A stretch of 40,879 bases of DNA, from positions 1 to 40,879 of the forward strand of contig CAJTNI010000014.1 of assembly GCA_910577945.1 (NCBI GenBank). Reading direction: 5' to 3'. Position 1 is the stretch's first letter; every line of letters starts with the position of its first letter. Origin of the DNA: an uncultured Christensenella sp. (GTDB lineage: Bacteria > Bacillota > Clostridia > Christensenellales > Pumilibacteraceae). A model generated the notes under the pieces. It saw only the letters and a list, made by a program, of their open reading frames with translations. It did not search any database and was not told the DNA's origin. The position numbers and the translations under genes are program-made. Shown piece by piece: positions 31,484-40,767 of the stretch.

Positions 31484-31581
31484 ATCTTTTATCTTGCGTC
31501 GGCGCGGCGATATCGACGGGAAGGCTTTGCCGCAGCGTCGAAAATAATCTTGACGCAAGACGCGCAAGATTTCCAAAAGTC

Positions 31582-31610
31582 TTGTAATTGCGCGCAAAAA
31601 GGTGTATACT
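31582..31610 (+). promoter_or_regulatory. polA promoter, placed for a leaderless mRNA
   Basis: TTGTAA (31582-31587), 17-base spacer, TATACT (31605-31610), then six bases and ATG 31617. There is no room for a ribosome site in the transcript. Confidence 0.6.
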
Positions 31611-31616
31611 TGCTTT

Positions 31617-34130
31617 ATGGAAAAAGATTCGTTTATAATAATAGATTCCAATTCGCTCGCAAACCGCGCGTACTACGCGCTTATGGGCATGACCACGTCG
31701 CGCGGCGAGCCCGTCGGCGCGGTTTACGGCTTTATGGCGATGCTCGTAAAGCTAATCGAGCAATACAAGCCCAAGTACGTCGCCGCCGCGTTCGACGTGC
31801 ACGCGCCCACGTTCAGGCACAAGCTGTCGCCGCTGTACAAGTCGTCGCGCAAGCCCATGCCGACCGACCTTGCGGCGCAAATGGCAGAGCTAAAAACGCT
31901 GCTCGCCGAAATGGGCATAAAAATGTACGAGCTCGCGGGCTACGAGGCGGACGACGTAATCGGCACGCTTTGCAAAAGGTCGGAGGCGTTCACCTACGTT
32001 TTGACGGGAGACCGCGACAGCTTGCAGCTTGTCGACGCGCACACGCACGCGTTGCTCACCAAAAAGGGCATATCGGAAATAATAGACGTTTCGCCCGAAA
32101 ACGTGAGCGAGGTGTTCGGCGTGCCCGCCGACCGCATTGTCGATTTCAAAGCGCTCGCGGGCGACAAGTCCGACGAAATCCCCGGCGTTGCGGGCATAGG
32201 AGACAAGTCCGCCGCCGAGCTTCTCGCCGCCTACGGCTCGCTCGACGGCATTTACGCCAATCTCGACGATATCAAGGGCAGCAAGCGCGACAAGCTCGCC
32301 GCGGGCGAGGACAACGCGCGACTGTCCTACAAGCTCGCGCAAATCGACTGCGACGCGCCTGTCGAGTTTTCGCTCGACGAGTGCGCGCTTAAATTCCCCT
32401 TCCCCGCCGCCGTGCGCGACGCGTTTTCGAGGCTGGAATTTAAGTCGCTTTTAAAGCGCGACGAGCTGTTTGCAAGCGCCGACGCAGTAAACGCGCCCGC
32501 GCCCGCGACGCGCAATATCGAACGCGTCGCGCTGTCGTCCGCCGAGCAGTTAAACGCGCTCTGCGCCGAGCACAGGGGGTGCGATACGGCGGCGGTTCTT
32601 ATGTCCGCCGACGGCATGCACCTCGCGTTTTCGTCCGATACGGACTATTTTGCGCCCGTTACGAACGACCTATTGGGAACGTTCACAGTTTCGTCGTGCG
32701 CGCAAGCCCTAATAAGCCTCGACGCGCGGCGTATCGTCACCTTCGAGCTGAAAGCGCTTTTGCACGCCGTCGCCGACAGTACGAGCGGCAAGCTTCCCGA
32801 CGCCGACGACGTAGCTTTGATGAGCTATCTTTTGGAATACCGACTGTCGCCCGAGACCGCCGCCGAGCTGTTCGACAACCTCGACGAATGCGCCGCCGAG
32901 CTCGACGCGCGCGGCATGACCGAGCTTTACGAAAAAATCGAGCTGCCGCTTTTGCACGTGCTGTTCGGCATGGAGCGCACGGGCTTTACAGTCGACCGCG
33001 CGCGGCTGGACGAAATAGACGCCAAGTTCACCGAGCTCGAACAGGGCAACGACAAGCGCATACGCGAGCTATGCGGCGGCAGAGACTGCAACCTCAATTC
33101 GCCCAAGCAGCTCGCCAAGCTGCTGTTCGACGACCTCAAAATTCCCTACCCCGACAAAAAAGCCAAGACGTATTCGACCAAGGCGGAAATACTGCAAAAG
33201 CTGTCGGGCGAGTACGAAATCGTGGACGAAATACTCAAATACCGCTTTAATTCCAAGCTCAAATCCACGTTCATCGACGGGCTGAGAAAGACCGTTCGAC
33301 CCGACGGCACGGTGCACACCTCGTTCAACCAAATGACTACCGCCACGGGCAGGCTATCCTCCACCGACCCCAATCTTCAAAACATACCCACGCGCTCGGA
33401 GGAGGGGCGGCTGCTGCGCTCCATGTTCGTTCCGCGCAAGGGTAACGTGCTTGTGGACGCCGATTACAGCCAAATCGAGTTAAAGCTGCTCGCGCACTTT
33501 TCGGGCGACCCCAAAATGGTCGCGGCGTTTAACGGCGGGTCGGACATACACGCGTCCACCGCGTCCGAGGTGTTCGGCGTGCCGCCCGACGAGGTGACGA
33601 GCGCAATGCGCCGCGACGCGAAGGCGGTCAACTTCGGCATAGTCTACGGAATAAGCAATTACGGACTGAGCCAAAACATTCACATCGCGCCGCGCAAAGC
33701 CGACGAGTATATAAAGCGCTATTTCGAGCGCTTCCCCGCCGTAAAGGCGTATCTCGACGGGCTTGTGGACGTCGCCAAAACGCGCGGCTACGCCGTGACC
33801 GAGTTCGGCAGGCGCAGGTCCATACCCGAGCTAAATTCCGCCAAGTTCACCGAGCGCAAGTTCGGCGAGCGCGTCGCCATGAACATGCCGCTGCAAGGCT
33901 CTGCCGCGGACATAATAAAAATCGCCATGATAGGCGTAGCCAAGCGGCTCGAAGGCATGAAATCGCGGCTAATCATGCAGGTACACGACGAGCTTATCGT
34001 GGACACCGCCGCGGACGAAATAGACGCGGTCAAGGAAATACTCAAATCGGAAATGGAAAACGCCGCCACGCTCGCCGTGCCGCTCGACGTGGATATCTCC
34101 GTCGGCAATAATTGGATGGAATGCAAATAA
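31617..34130 (+). CDS. polA: DNA polymerase I
   Basis: 837 residues from ATG 31617 (MEKDSFIIID); an in-frame ATG at 31602 lies before the -10 box and is rejected. Order: 5'-3' exonuclease (1-280; AAFDVHAPTFRH, YEADDVIGTL, LTGDRDSLQLV, GVAGIGDKSA); a 3'-5' exonuclease-like domain (about 300-460) without the usual acidic residues, so proofreading is probably lost as in Bacillus PolA; family A polymerase (about 470-837) with LVDADYSQIELKLLAH (motif A), RRDAKAVNFGIVYG (B) and MQVHDELIVD (C). Repair synthesis and Okazaki-fragment maturation. TAATG-coupled to coaE. Confidence 0.97.
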   Translation: MEKDSFIIIDSNSLANRAYYALMGMTTSRGEPVGAVYGFMAMLVKLIEQYKPKYVAAAFDVHAPTFRHKLSPLYKSSRKPMPTDLAAQMAELKTLLAEMGIKMYELAGYEADDVIGTLCKRSEAFTYVLTGDRDSLQLVDAHTHALLTKKGISEIIDVSPENVSEVFGVPADRIVDFKALAGDKSDEIPGVAGIGDKSAAELLAAYGSLDGIYANLDDIKGSKRDKLAAGEDNARLSYKLAQIDCDAPVEFSLDECALKFPFPAAVRDAFSRLEFKSLLKRDELFASADAVNAPAPATRNIERVALSSAEQLNALCAEHRGCDTAAVLMSADGMHLAFSSDTDYFAPVTNDLLGTFTVSSCAQALISLDARRIVTFELKALLHAVADSTSGKLPDADDVALMSYLLEYRLSPETAAELFDNLDECAAELDARGMTELYEKIELPLLHVLFGMERTGFTVDRARLDEIDAKFTELEQGNDKRIRELCGGRDCNLNSPKQLAKLLFDDLKIPYPDKKAKTYSTKAEILQKLSGEYEIVDEILKYRFNSKLKSTFIDGLRKTVRPDGTVHTSFNQMTTATGRLSSTDPNLQNIPTRSEEGRLLRSMFVPRKGNVLVDADYSQIELKLLAHFSGDPKMVAAFNGGSDIHASTASEVFGVPPDEVTSAMRRDAKAVNFGIVYGISNYGLSQNIHIAPRKADEYIKRYFERFPAVKAYLDGLVDVAKTRGYAVTEFGRRRSIPELNSAKFTERKFGERVAMNMPLQGSAADIIKIAMIGVAKRLEGMKSRLIMQVHDELIVDTAADEIDAVKEILKSEMENAATLAVPLDVDISVGNNWMECK

Positions 34131-34774
34131 TGCGCAACCACGGCGAAGCTTGCGAGCAATCGAGTTTGCGCGCCCGCAAAGCCGCGACGGTCGCGGGCAT
34201 TACGGGCGGGATAGCGAGCGGCAAAACCGTCGCCACCGACGCGCTAATCGCGAGCGGATTTTGCGTAATCGACGCGGACGAAATATCGCGCGCGATAACC
34301 GCACCGCACTCGCCCGCCGAGCGCGCGCTCACTACGCGGTTCCCCGACGCGTGCGCGGACGGCAGGCTCGACCGCAGGCGGCTGCGCGAAATTATATCGA
34401 CGGACGCGGCGGCGCGCGCGCGGCTGAACGCCGTTACTCACCCGCTCATACTTAGCGAAATTGCGCGGCAAATTTCAAAAGCGAACGGCGACGTCGTACT
34501 CTCCGCGCCGCTGCTGTTCGAGACGGGGCTGGACAAGCTCTGCGACGCGACGGTGTGCGTTACCTGCCCGTACGAGCTACGGCTGAAACGGCTCGCCGCG
34601 CGCGACGGCGTGACCGAAAAAGCCGCCGCCGCAATGATAGCGGCGCAAATGCCCGACGCCGAGCGCAATGCGAAAGCAAATTTCACGATAAGCTCCGACC
34701 GTCCGCGGCGCGAGTTCGAGCGCGCAGCGGTAGAGCTGTTTACCGCACTGTTCGACAAGCTCCGTAACGAATAA
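34130..34774 (+). CDS. coaE: Dephospho-CoA kinase
   Basis: 214 residues from ATG 34130, overlapping the polA stop (TAATG). After a head of about 20 extra residues comes the P-loop GITGGIASGKT (23-33), CVIDADEISRA, the RLDRRRLREII segment, THPLI and LLFETGLDKLCD. It phosphorylates dephospho-CoA in the last step of CoA synthesis. polA-coaE is a common pair in Clostridia. Confidence 0.95.
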   Translation: MRNHGEACEQSSLRARKAATVAGITGGIASGKTVATDALIASGFCVIDADEISRAITAPHSPAERALTTRFPDACADGRLDRRRLREIISTDAAARARLNAVTHPLILSEIARQISKANGDVVLSAPLLFETGLDKLCDATVCVTCPYELRLKRLAARDGVTEKAAAAMIAAQMPDAERNAKANFTISSDRPRREFERAAVELFTALFDKLRNE

Positions 34775-34783
34775 TAAATAAGT

Positions 34784-34826
34784 AACAACGCCTCCGTATA
34801 ACATTCTATGCGGAGGCGTTGTTTTT
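34784..34826. terminator. Bidirectional terminator after coaE
   Basis: AACAACGCCTCCG / CGGAGGCGTTGTT, 13 bases, 14-base loop, T-tract on the plus side. It also lies downstream of the minus-strand gene ending at 34835. Confidence 0.92.
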
Positions 34827-34834
34827 GCGATTAT

Positions 34835-35305
34835 TCAGTCGTTTAACAGCGCTACGGCTTTTTCTACGTGCTCGCTTTCCAGCCCATCGCCGAATATGGG
34901 ATTGGTGACGACGAGCCGCTCCGCCATGTCGCCCCAATCGAAGCGGTAGTCGTCGATGATAACGTACCGCTCTACCTCCGCGCCGCACTCGTCCAACCAC
35001 CCTTGCACCTCCTCGCGGCGCGCGGCGAACAGCCCGAGGTACGGCGTTTTGTCGTAAATGCGCAAGCCGTGCGCGGCGAACAGTCCGTTAATGTACGCGC
35101 CGTCCTCGTCGCACTTACTCGCGTCCTTATCCCAATGCTGCCGCCAAGTCGAGCTCAAAACTATTTCCGCGCCCGTCGCGGCGATTATCTGCGCGACGAG
35201 CGGCAAGCGCGTTTCGTCTATATCGTCCTGCTTTTTCCAATCGCGCGTGCGGTCGTACTTGCGCGAATTGAGCACGCCGTCGATATCCAAAAATACAACC
35301 TTCAT
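34835..35305 (-). CDS. HAD-like phosphatase domain protein (HAD_SAK type)
   Basis: 156 residues from ATG 35305. FLDIDGVLNSRKYD carries the nucleophile and acid/base Asp (DxD), IVLSSTWRQHW the second motif Ser, and YVIIDDYRFDW the metal Asp pair. The layout matches the HAD domain found in Swiss-Army-Knife RNA repair proteins, which also occurs alone. The substrate is unknown. The open frame begins further upstream at 35359, but only the ATG at 35305 abuts the conserved first strand; ribosome site GGTG is weak. Confidence 0.8.
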   Translation of the reverse strand: MKVVFLDIDGVLNSRKYDRTRDWKKQDDIDETRLPLVAQIIAATGAEIVLSSTWRQHWDKDASKCDEDGAYINGLFAAHGLRIYDKTPYLGLFAARREEVQGWLDECGAEVERYVIIDDYRFDWGDMAERLVVTNPIFGDGLESEHVEKAVALLND

Positions 35306-35344
35306 TCGGTCACCCAACCTTTTACTTTTACGGCTACAAGCTCG

Positions 35345-35377
35345 AAACGCGCGCGACAAGACCTGCCGCGCGCGTTT
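35345..35377. terminator. Terminator after the ABC transporter gene
   Basis: AAACGCGCGCG / CGCGCGCGTTT, 11 bases with an 11-base loop. Confidence 0.75.
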
Positions 35378-35392
35378 TCGGGAGTTTTGATT

Positions 35393-38300
35393 TTACAGTG
35401 CGCGAATGCTCGCCACGGGCGGCTTTCTCGAATACAAGCCGACGGGGATTATCGTGGACACCGCCGCGGTCAACAGCGCGATTGCGAGTATGCATAGCAC
35501 CGATATCGGACCGAACACGAATATGCTTACGCTCAGTATTGTGTCCGCGGTGAGCACCGTGTTCAGCAGTATGCACGTGCCCCACGCGCCCGCCGTAGAT
35601 ATCACAAAGCATATCAATGCGATTATCAGCGCCTCGGACAGGAATATCTTGAACACGTCCGTCGTGCGCGCGCCGATAGCGCGGAGTATGCCGATTTCCT
35701 TCTTTTTGGCGGTTATGGACGCCGATATGAAGTTGAACATCAACAGGAACGCGAACACGGCGAGCACGATGCCGATTATCAAAAACGCAGTGCCCAGCGT
35801 ATCCGCCATGTCGATAAGCATTTCGAGCTGGCTCATTACGGGGTTGAGAATGCTCGCCGAGGAATCGTCGGCGTTGCGAACGTACGTCATTTCGACGAGC
35901 GCCTCGGTAAGCGCGGCGCTGTGGTCGTAAGGGATATACACCGCCGATATATACGCGTCCTCGGGCACGACGTACTTGGTTTCGGTGATGGTGTGCCAAT
36001 TCCCGTCTTGGTCGTACGGCTTGTAATACTCGTCGTACAGCGCGCTGCCGAGGTATGCCGCGTCGCCTACGTCCTCGAAGAACATACCCACGACGTTGAC
36101 CGATTTCGGCTCGGAATACTCGTTGCCGATTTTGAACTCGACAGAAATACCCAGCTCGTCAAAAAGCTTATCGAGCTCGCCGAACGCCTTAAACAGCTTG
36201 TCTTTGCCGTCGGACGGCTCCCAATAATTCAAAACCTTGTCGGGCGCGTTTTCTTCCCAATATTCGTATGTGAAATTATACCGATTGTTCTCCCACTCCT
36301 GCCACTTATCGTAATCGGAGTCGCGGTCGGGCTCGGGGAACAGCATTGCGAATATCTCATCCGCCTCGCTCTTTACCCTCGTCTCCAAATCCGCGTACGG
36401 TTTGAGTTTGTTGGCGTTATCGAACGCGGTATCGTAAACGTTTCTGCCCGCGTTTTCCCACTCGTTATAAGCTTCCCAATACCATACTTCCATGTAATAG
36501 AAGTTGCTCAAAAGCTCGGGCTTATAATCGTCGGTCGTGCTTTCGTACTCCTCCTCGGTGACGCCCTCGTTGCCGTCCTGCGCAACGTACGCGTCGTAGC
36601 GCGATTGCCACTCCGCCAAATCCGCTTCGAATAGGGCTTTGTCGTAAAACCGCTCCTCCGTTTGCTCGGGCTCGGGGTTTTGCGCTTCCCACTCGTCGCG
36701 CGCGGCTTGGGCTATTTCTTGAAGCCGTCGATACTCGTCGGGATTCCGGCTCGGATTGTTTTTATTGTCGTAATCGTTAAAGGTTTGTGAATATGCGCTT
36801 ATGAAATTTCGGTAGTTGACCGCCGCGTCGTTTGCGCCGAGCGCAGTTACCGTCGTACCGTCCGTCGCATACAGCTTTAACGCAGGACGGGTGCCGTCCC
36901 TGTCGTACGTGGCAAACCATCTGGCGTCGCTGCCGTAAATAACGTTGGGGTCGTCGGTAGCTATGCCGATTCGGACGTTTTCCGCGCCGTAATCGAAATA
37001 CTTGCTCACGTCGATATATTCGTCGCTCGCAGTATCCTTCAAATACTTTTCGACAAGTTCCTCGGTCACGGCGATACGCGCGTACATGCCGCTGCTGCGC
37101 GCCGTCTGCCACTGATAAGAAAGCATGCCGCCGCTCGTGTCGTTGTACTGCTGATTTTTGTCCGCCGCCGCCTTCATTTCTGCGTAGTCGCCGGGCACAG
37201 CCATGCCCTTATACACACCCACGATTTTGAACGGCATGCTGCGCACGTTGAGCGTAACGGGCTTTTCCTTGCTGTAAAGCACGCTGTCGTAATCGGTAAT
37301 TTTAAGCTCGACGACGCTCGTGCCCTCGGCGGCAGCTGCCTCGTACGTGAACTTGCAACCCTCGGTCTTGAACCCGTCGAACATGAAATCGGAAATAGCT
37401 ATCTCGTCCGCAGCCGTCGGCAGTCTGCCGGCAAGCACCTGCAACGATTGGTCCGCGAGCACCGCGCCGTCAATCGTGTTGGAATAGAACTGCGAAATCG
37501 CCGAGCTCATGCTCACGTTATCTATGGGTATTCGCGCGTCCACAGCGGCAACCGCGCCCGCGTACTTATCGCGCAGCGCCTTATATTCCTCCAACGTAAA
37601 GGGCGTATTTAGCTTGCTCTCGTACTCGTCATTGAGCTTGTCGCCGTTGTACTGCTTGTTGGTTTCGTAGTACGATTTGGACAGCACGATGCGGTCGTAA
37701 TCGGAATCGACGAGCGTCTGCACCGTCACGCTCTTGCCGTCGAACAGCATGAGCGTGGACGCCAAGCCGAACAGTATAAACGCCGCTACGGAAAGCAGTA
37801 TCGTAAACACGAGCCGCACGGGCTTTGTTTTGAGCCCGCTTGCGCCCATGCGCAACGCGTGCCGAGCAGGCAGGTGCGAGCGAATGAGCTTTTGCTTTTC
37901 GTACTGCTTAGATACGGGCTGTTCTTTGATATTCTCGAACGCGCCGACAGCCATTTCCGGCTTATCCTGCTTCATCGCGGTTATTTGCTCGCGCGAGGTG
38001 GAAATCACCGCCGACCCGCCCGAGCGTTTCAAGAACGCGCGAATGCTTTCGAGGTCGGCGTCGGTCACGTCCGCGCCGTTTTGCACGCACACCGTGTCCG
38101 TGCCGAAAAAGCGCACGTTTTGCGCGCCCTCGCCCGCCTCCGCGCGCGTCTGGTCGGAAATAACTATTCCGTCTTTAAGCTCGATTATGCGGTCGGCGTA
38201 CTGCTCGGCAAACTCGCGGTCGTGCGATATCACGAGCACCAGTTTGGTCTGCGACAGGTGTTTGAGCGTGTCGAAAACCTGCTGACCGGTCTTGCTGTCG

Positions 38301-38812
38301 AGCGCGCCCGTCGGCTCGTCCGCCATTATTATTTCGGGCTCTTTTACGAGCGCGCGCGCAATCGCCACGCGCTGCTTTTGTCCGCCCGAGAGCGTGTTGG
38401 GCTTGCGCGCGGAAAACGCCGACATGTCCACGTCGGCGAGAATTTTGGCGATTACCTCGCGGTCGCGCTTTTTGTTTTGCAGTTCGAGCGCGAGCGCGAT
38501 ATTCTCCTCGACGGTAAACTCGTCGAGTATGTTGTATTCCTGAAATACAAACCCGACGTACGTATTGCGGTAGCTGTCGAAATCCTGACCGGAGAACTCC
38601 GCGCTGCTCTTGCCTTTAATGATTATCTCGCCCGAGTCGGCGCGGTCCAGCCCGCCGCACACGTTTAACAGCGTGGACTTACCGCTGCCCGATTTGCCGA
38701 GTATAAAGACCATGCCCGTTTCGGGAAACGTCAACGACACGTCGTCGAGCGCCTTGGTTACGACGCCCTTCTTGGTCCTGTACTCCTTGCGTAAGTGTTT
38801 AACCTCTAACAT
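35393..38812 (-). CDS. MacB/FtsX-type ABC transporter, ATPase-permease fusion
   Basis: 1139 residues. ATPase (1-230): Walker A GKSGSGKST (39-47), signature LSGGQKQRVAIARAL, Walker B IIMADEPTGALDS, switch His in VISHDRE. A first helix at about 335-355 is followed by a very large extracellular region (about 360-960), and three helices close the protein (FtsX fold: ILRAIGARTTDVFKIFLSEA). The outer region includes a stretch (about 690-880) unusually rich in Trp, Tyr, Glu, Asn and Pro. These mechanotransmission ABC systems drive peptide/lipoprotein export, bacitracin-type resistance or cell-wall enzyme control; no sensor-kinase pair is adjacent. GAGG 5 bases before ATG 38812. Confidence 0.9.
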   Translation of the reverse strand: MLEVKHLRKEYRTKKGVVTKALDDVSLTFPETGMVFILGKSGSGKSTLLNVCGGLDRADSGEIIIKGKSSAEFSGQDFDSYRNTYVGFVFQEYNILDEFTVEENIALALELQNKKRDREVIAKILADVDMSAFSARKPNTLSGGQKQRVAIARALVKEPEIIMADEPTGALDSKTGQQVFDTLKHLSQTKLVLVISHDREFAEQYADRIIELKDGIVISDQTRAEAGEGAQNVRFFGTDTVCVQNGADVTDADLESIRAFLKRSGGSAVISTSREQITAMKQDKPEMAVGAFENIKEQPVSKQYEKQKLIRSHLPARHALRMGASGLKTKPVRLVFTILLSVAAFILFGLASTLMLFDGKSVTVQTLVDSDYDRIVLSKSYYETNKQYNGDKLNDEYESKLNTPFTLEEYKALRDKYAGAVAAVDARIPIDNVSMSSAISQFYSNTIDGAVLADQSLQVLAGRLPTAADEIAISDFMFDGFKTEGCKFTYEAAAAEGTSVVELKITDYDSVLYSKEKPVTLNVRSMPFKIVGVYKGMAVPGDYAEMKAAADKNQQYNDTSGGMLSYQWQTARSSGMYARIAVTEELVEKYLKDTASDEYIDVSKYFDYGAENVRIGIATDDPNVIYGSDARWFATYDRDGTRPALKLYATDGTTVTALGANDAAVNYRNFISAYSQTFNDYDNKNNPSRNPDEYRRLQEIAQAARDEWEAQNPEPEQTEERFYDKALFEADLAEWQSRYDAYVAQDGNEGVTEEEYESTTDDYKPELLSNFYYMEVWYWEAYNEWENAGRNVYDTAFDNANKLKPYADLETRVKSEADEIFAMLFPEPDRDSDYDKWQEWENNRYNFTYEYWEENAPDKVLNYWEPSDGKDKLFKAFGELDKLFDELGISVEFKIGNEYSEPKSVNVVGMFFEDVGDAAYLGSALYDEYYKPYDQDGNWHTITETKYVVPEDAYISAVYIPYDHSAALTEALVEMTYVRNADDSSASILNPVMSQLEMLIDMADTLGTAFLIIGIVLAVFAFLLMFNFISASITAKKKEIGILRAIGARTTDVFKIFLSEALIIALICFVISTAGAWGTCILLNTVLTADTILSVSIFVFGPISVLCILAIALLTAAVSTIIPVGLYSRKPPVASIRAL

Positions 38813-38870
38813 ATCTGCCTCGCTTTGTAAAGCACGGTCGAATATATCCTTACTGGATAGATATTATAAG

Positions 38871-38898
38871 ATTATACCCCACCCCCGACTTTTGTCAA
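38871..38898 (-). promoter_or_regulatory. Promoter of the ABC transporter gene
   Basis: Minus strand TTGACA (38893-38898), 16-base spacer, TATAAT (38871-38876). A second TATAAT lies 2 bases further on. Confidence 0.8.
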
Positions 38899-38943
38899 GC
38901 ACACAAGGCAAATATATTTCGATTTAATGTAATTCTAATGTTG

Positions 38944-39456
38944 CTACATGAAAATTCCGTACACCTTTTCGGCGAGCGCTATATCTTTGAGATACTTTTG
39001 CGTTTCGGGAAAAATCGGCTCGCCGCGCAAAAATTTGCGCGCGTTGGCTTCGCCCGCGTTGTACGCCATGAGCGCCGCGGTCTCGTCGCCGTCGAACTTA
39101 TCTATGAGCATGGACAAGTAGTAGCAGCCGCACCGAAGCGACGTTTGCGGGTCGAATATCTGCCGCGCCGATTGAGGAATGAACAGCGCCGACGCGCACG
39201 CGTCGAACGTTTCGGGCATGAGCTGCATGAGCCCCGCCGCGCCCTTTTCGGACACCGCGCCCTTGTCGAACTTGCTTTCCGCCCACACCACCGAGCGCAC
39301 GAGCGCGCCGTCCAGCCCAAACTCCTCGGCGGCGGCGTTGACCTCCGCCGCGTACTTATTGGGGAAAATCGCGCACAGCGCGATAGCCGCGACCACCGTC
39401 GCGAGCGACAGCGCCACCGCCGTAATGCCTATAACCTTGACTACGCGCTTTCCCAT
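38944..39456 (-). CDS. Membrane-anchored lytic murein transglycosylase (SLT domain)
   Basis: 170 residues. N-terminal anchor (about 8-31), then a lysozyme-like SLT fold: VVWAESKFDKGAVS with catalytic Glu60, GAAGLMQLMPET, DPQTSLRCGCYYLSMLI, ALMAYNAGEANARKFL. It cleaves peptidoglycan glycan strands with 1,6-anhydro-MurNAc formation and acts outside the membrane. ATG 39456 has no ribosome site and stands six bases after TATACT. Confidence 0.93.
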   Translation of the reverse strand: MGKRVVKVIGITAVALSLATVVAAIALCAIFPNKYAAEVNAAAEEFGLDGALVRSVVWAESKFDKGAVSEKGAAGLMQLMPETFDACASALFIPQSARQIFDPQTSLRCGCYYLSMLIDKFDGDETAALMAYNAGEANARKFLRGEPIFPETQKYLKDIALAEKVYGIFM

Positions 39457-39462
39457 AACGCT

Positions 39463-39468
39463 AGTATA
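39463..39468 (-). promoter_or_regulatory. -10 box placed for a leaderless transglycosylase mRNA
   Basis: TATACT on the minus strand, six bases before the ATG at 39456; the -35 region is poor (best TTGCAT with a 19-base spacer). Confidence 0.4.
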
Positions 39469-39610
39469 TGACGATATATATTTCGCAATGCAAAAACAGA
39501 ATTAAGAATTACTTTCATTCTTAATTCTGCATTCAAAATTCTCAATCGAGTTATCGAGCAATTATTCGAGTGCGCGGCAATACCTCCGACGAAGTCAAAC
39601 ACGGCGCTCG

Positions 39611-40165
39611 TCAAGCGTTCGGTTTGGAATGCGGCACGGGCAACAGCAGCGCGCGCTCGCGCGCATCGCGCATGGTGAGCTTATACAAGCGGCTGGGCTT
39701 GGCGACGTCCACGAGCGGATTGCGCCAGGCAAACGGCACAAGCTCGTTCGAGTCGCCCACCCACTTGGGCGCGTCCGACGCGCGGCGCAGCGCGTTTACG
39801 CGCTCGCGCGTTCGCGGCTCGTCGCAGGCGCTCGGCGTGACGGTAGCCGCCACATCGGGCAAAACCACTTCGGGCACGTCCGCACGCTCGCGCGATTTGC
39901 GCGGCGTCTTGGTTTTAAGCGGCGCGCCGCCGTCCGACCTGCCGCGCGTTTTGGTGCGTTCCGACTTAGCCGCGCCGCGCCGCGATACCGCCGACGTCTT
40001 TTGTCCGAGCCTGCCCTTTGCCTCCTCGTACACCTCGGCGCGCGTTTTGGGCAAAACCACCTCGGGCACGTCGACGGTCTTGTCGTCCGCGCCGCGCTTG
40101 GTTTTGACGTACTCCATCTCGGGCACGACAAAGCTTTCTATTAACTTTTCGATATCTTCTTCCAT
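39611..40165 (-). CDS. Basic disordered protein with a duplicated DVPEVVLP motif
   Basis: 184 residues, starting 2 bases after the upstream stop. An acidic start MEEDIEKLIESFVVPEME, then Lys/Arg/Ser/Thr-rich sequence without hydrophobic core (RRGAAKSERTKTRGRSDGG). The octapeptide DVPEVVLP occurs twice, about 60 residues apart, which suggests two short linear binding motifs. No family recognised. The gene is co-transcribed with the membrane protein at 40168, so the two may interact. Confidence 0.65.
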   Translation of the reverse strand: MEEDIEKLIESFVVPEMEYVKTKRGADDKTVDVPEVVLPKTRAEVYEEAKGRLGQKTSAVSRRGAAKSERTKTRGRSDGGAPLKTKTPRKSRERADVPEVVLPDVAATVTPSACDEPRTRERVNALRRASDAPKWVGDSNELVPFAWRNPLVDVAKPSRLYKLTMRDARERALLLPVPHSKPNA

Positions 40166-40167
40166 GC

Positions 40168-40758
40168 CTAGCTGTCGAATCCCGAAAATTTGTTCTTGTT
40201 CTTATTGAGAATGAATTTGAGCTTGGCGACGTCCGTCTTTTTTACGCGGAACGGCGTAGTCAAATGTTTGAGCGTGGAAAACGTCGCCTTGTCCGACGAC
40301 AGCACGAGAATGCCGCGCTCCTCGTCGATTATATAGTCGCGCACCTGATGCCAATCGAGCACGTCGAACCCCGTGTAAACGCCCTTGTCCACTACCGCGT
40401 TGCGGCATAAGCCGAGCGTGACGATGAGCACCTCGACGGCTATCATTACTATGAGCACGAACATGAGCGCGATATTCGTAAGCGTGCGCCCCACGCCGAA
40501 CAGCTCGCGGAACGCGGTGAGAACGGGCGCGTTTTCGTCCGCCATTTGCATAATTACGTAAAAAATCAAAAAACCGAGCGTCGCCGCCGCAAGCCAATAT
40601 ACGACCTTGCGCGTTTTGAGCTCGACAAGATTTATCGAGTGATACAGCTTGATTTGTCGCAAAATGAGCCGCACCGCTTTTTCGATTGCGACCGCCGCCG
40701 CCGCTATCGACGCGACCGCCGCTATTATGACTGTTGCCAAATACCCGCCAAATCCCAT
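40168..40758 (-). CDS. Membrane protein with a DUF5673-like C-terminal domain
   Basis: 196 residues from ATG 40758. An earlier in-frame ATG (40779) lies upstream of the predicted transcript start and is rejected. Three hydrophobic segments (about 7-25, 52-70, 92-115) are followed by a cytoplasmic domain: KGVYTGFDVLDWHQVRDYII, then short strands and a basic tail NKNKNKFSG. This pattern (Gly...Trp-x-x-Val/Ile...Tyr) resembles DUF5673. Function unknown. A perfect consensus promoter precedes it and no ribosome site is visible. Confidence 0.7.
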   Translation of the reverse strand: MGFGGYLATVIIAAVASIAAAAVAIEKAVRLILRQIKLYHSINLVELKTRKVVYWLAAATLGFLIFYVIMQMADENAPVLTAFRELFGVGRTLTNIALMFVLIVMIAVEVLIVTLGLCRNAVVDKGVYTGFDVLDWHQVRDYIIDEERGILVLSSDKATFSTLKHLTTPFRVKKTDVAKLKFILNKNKNKFSGFDS

Positions 40759-40767
40759 TGTAGCGGT

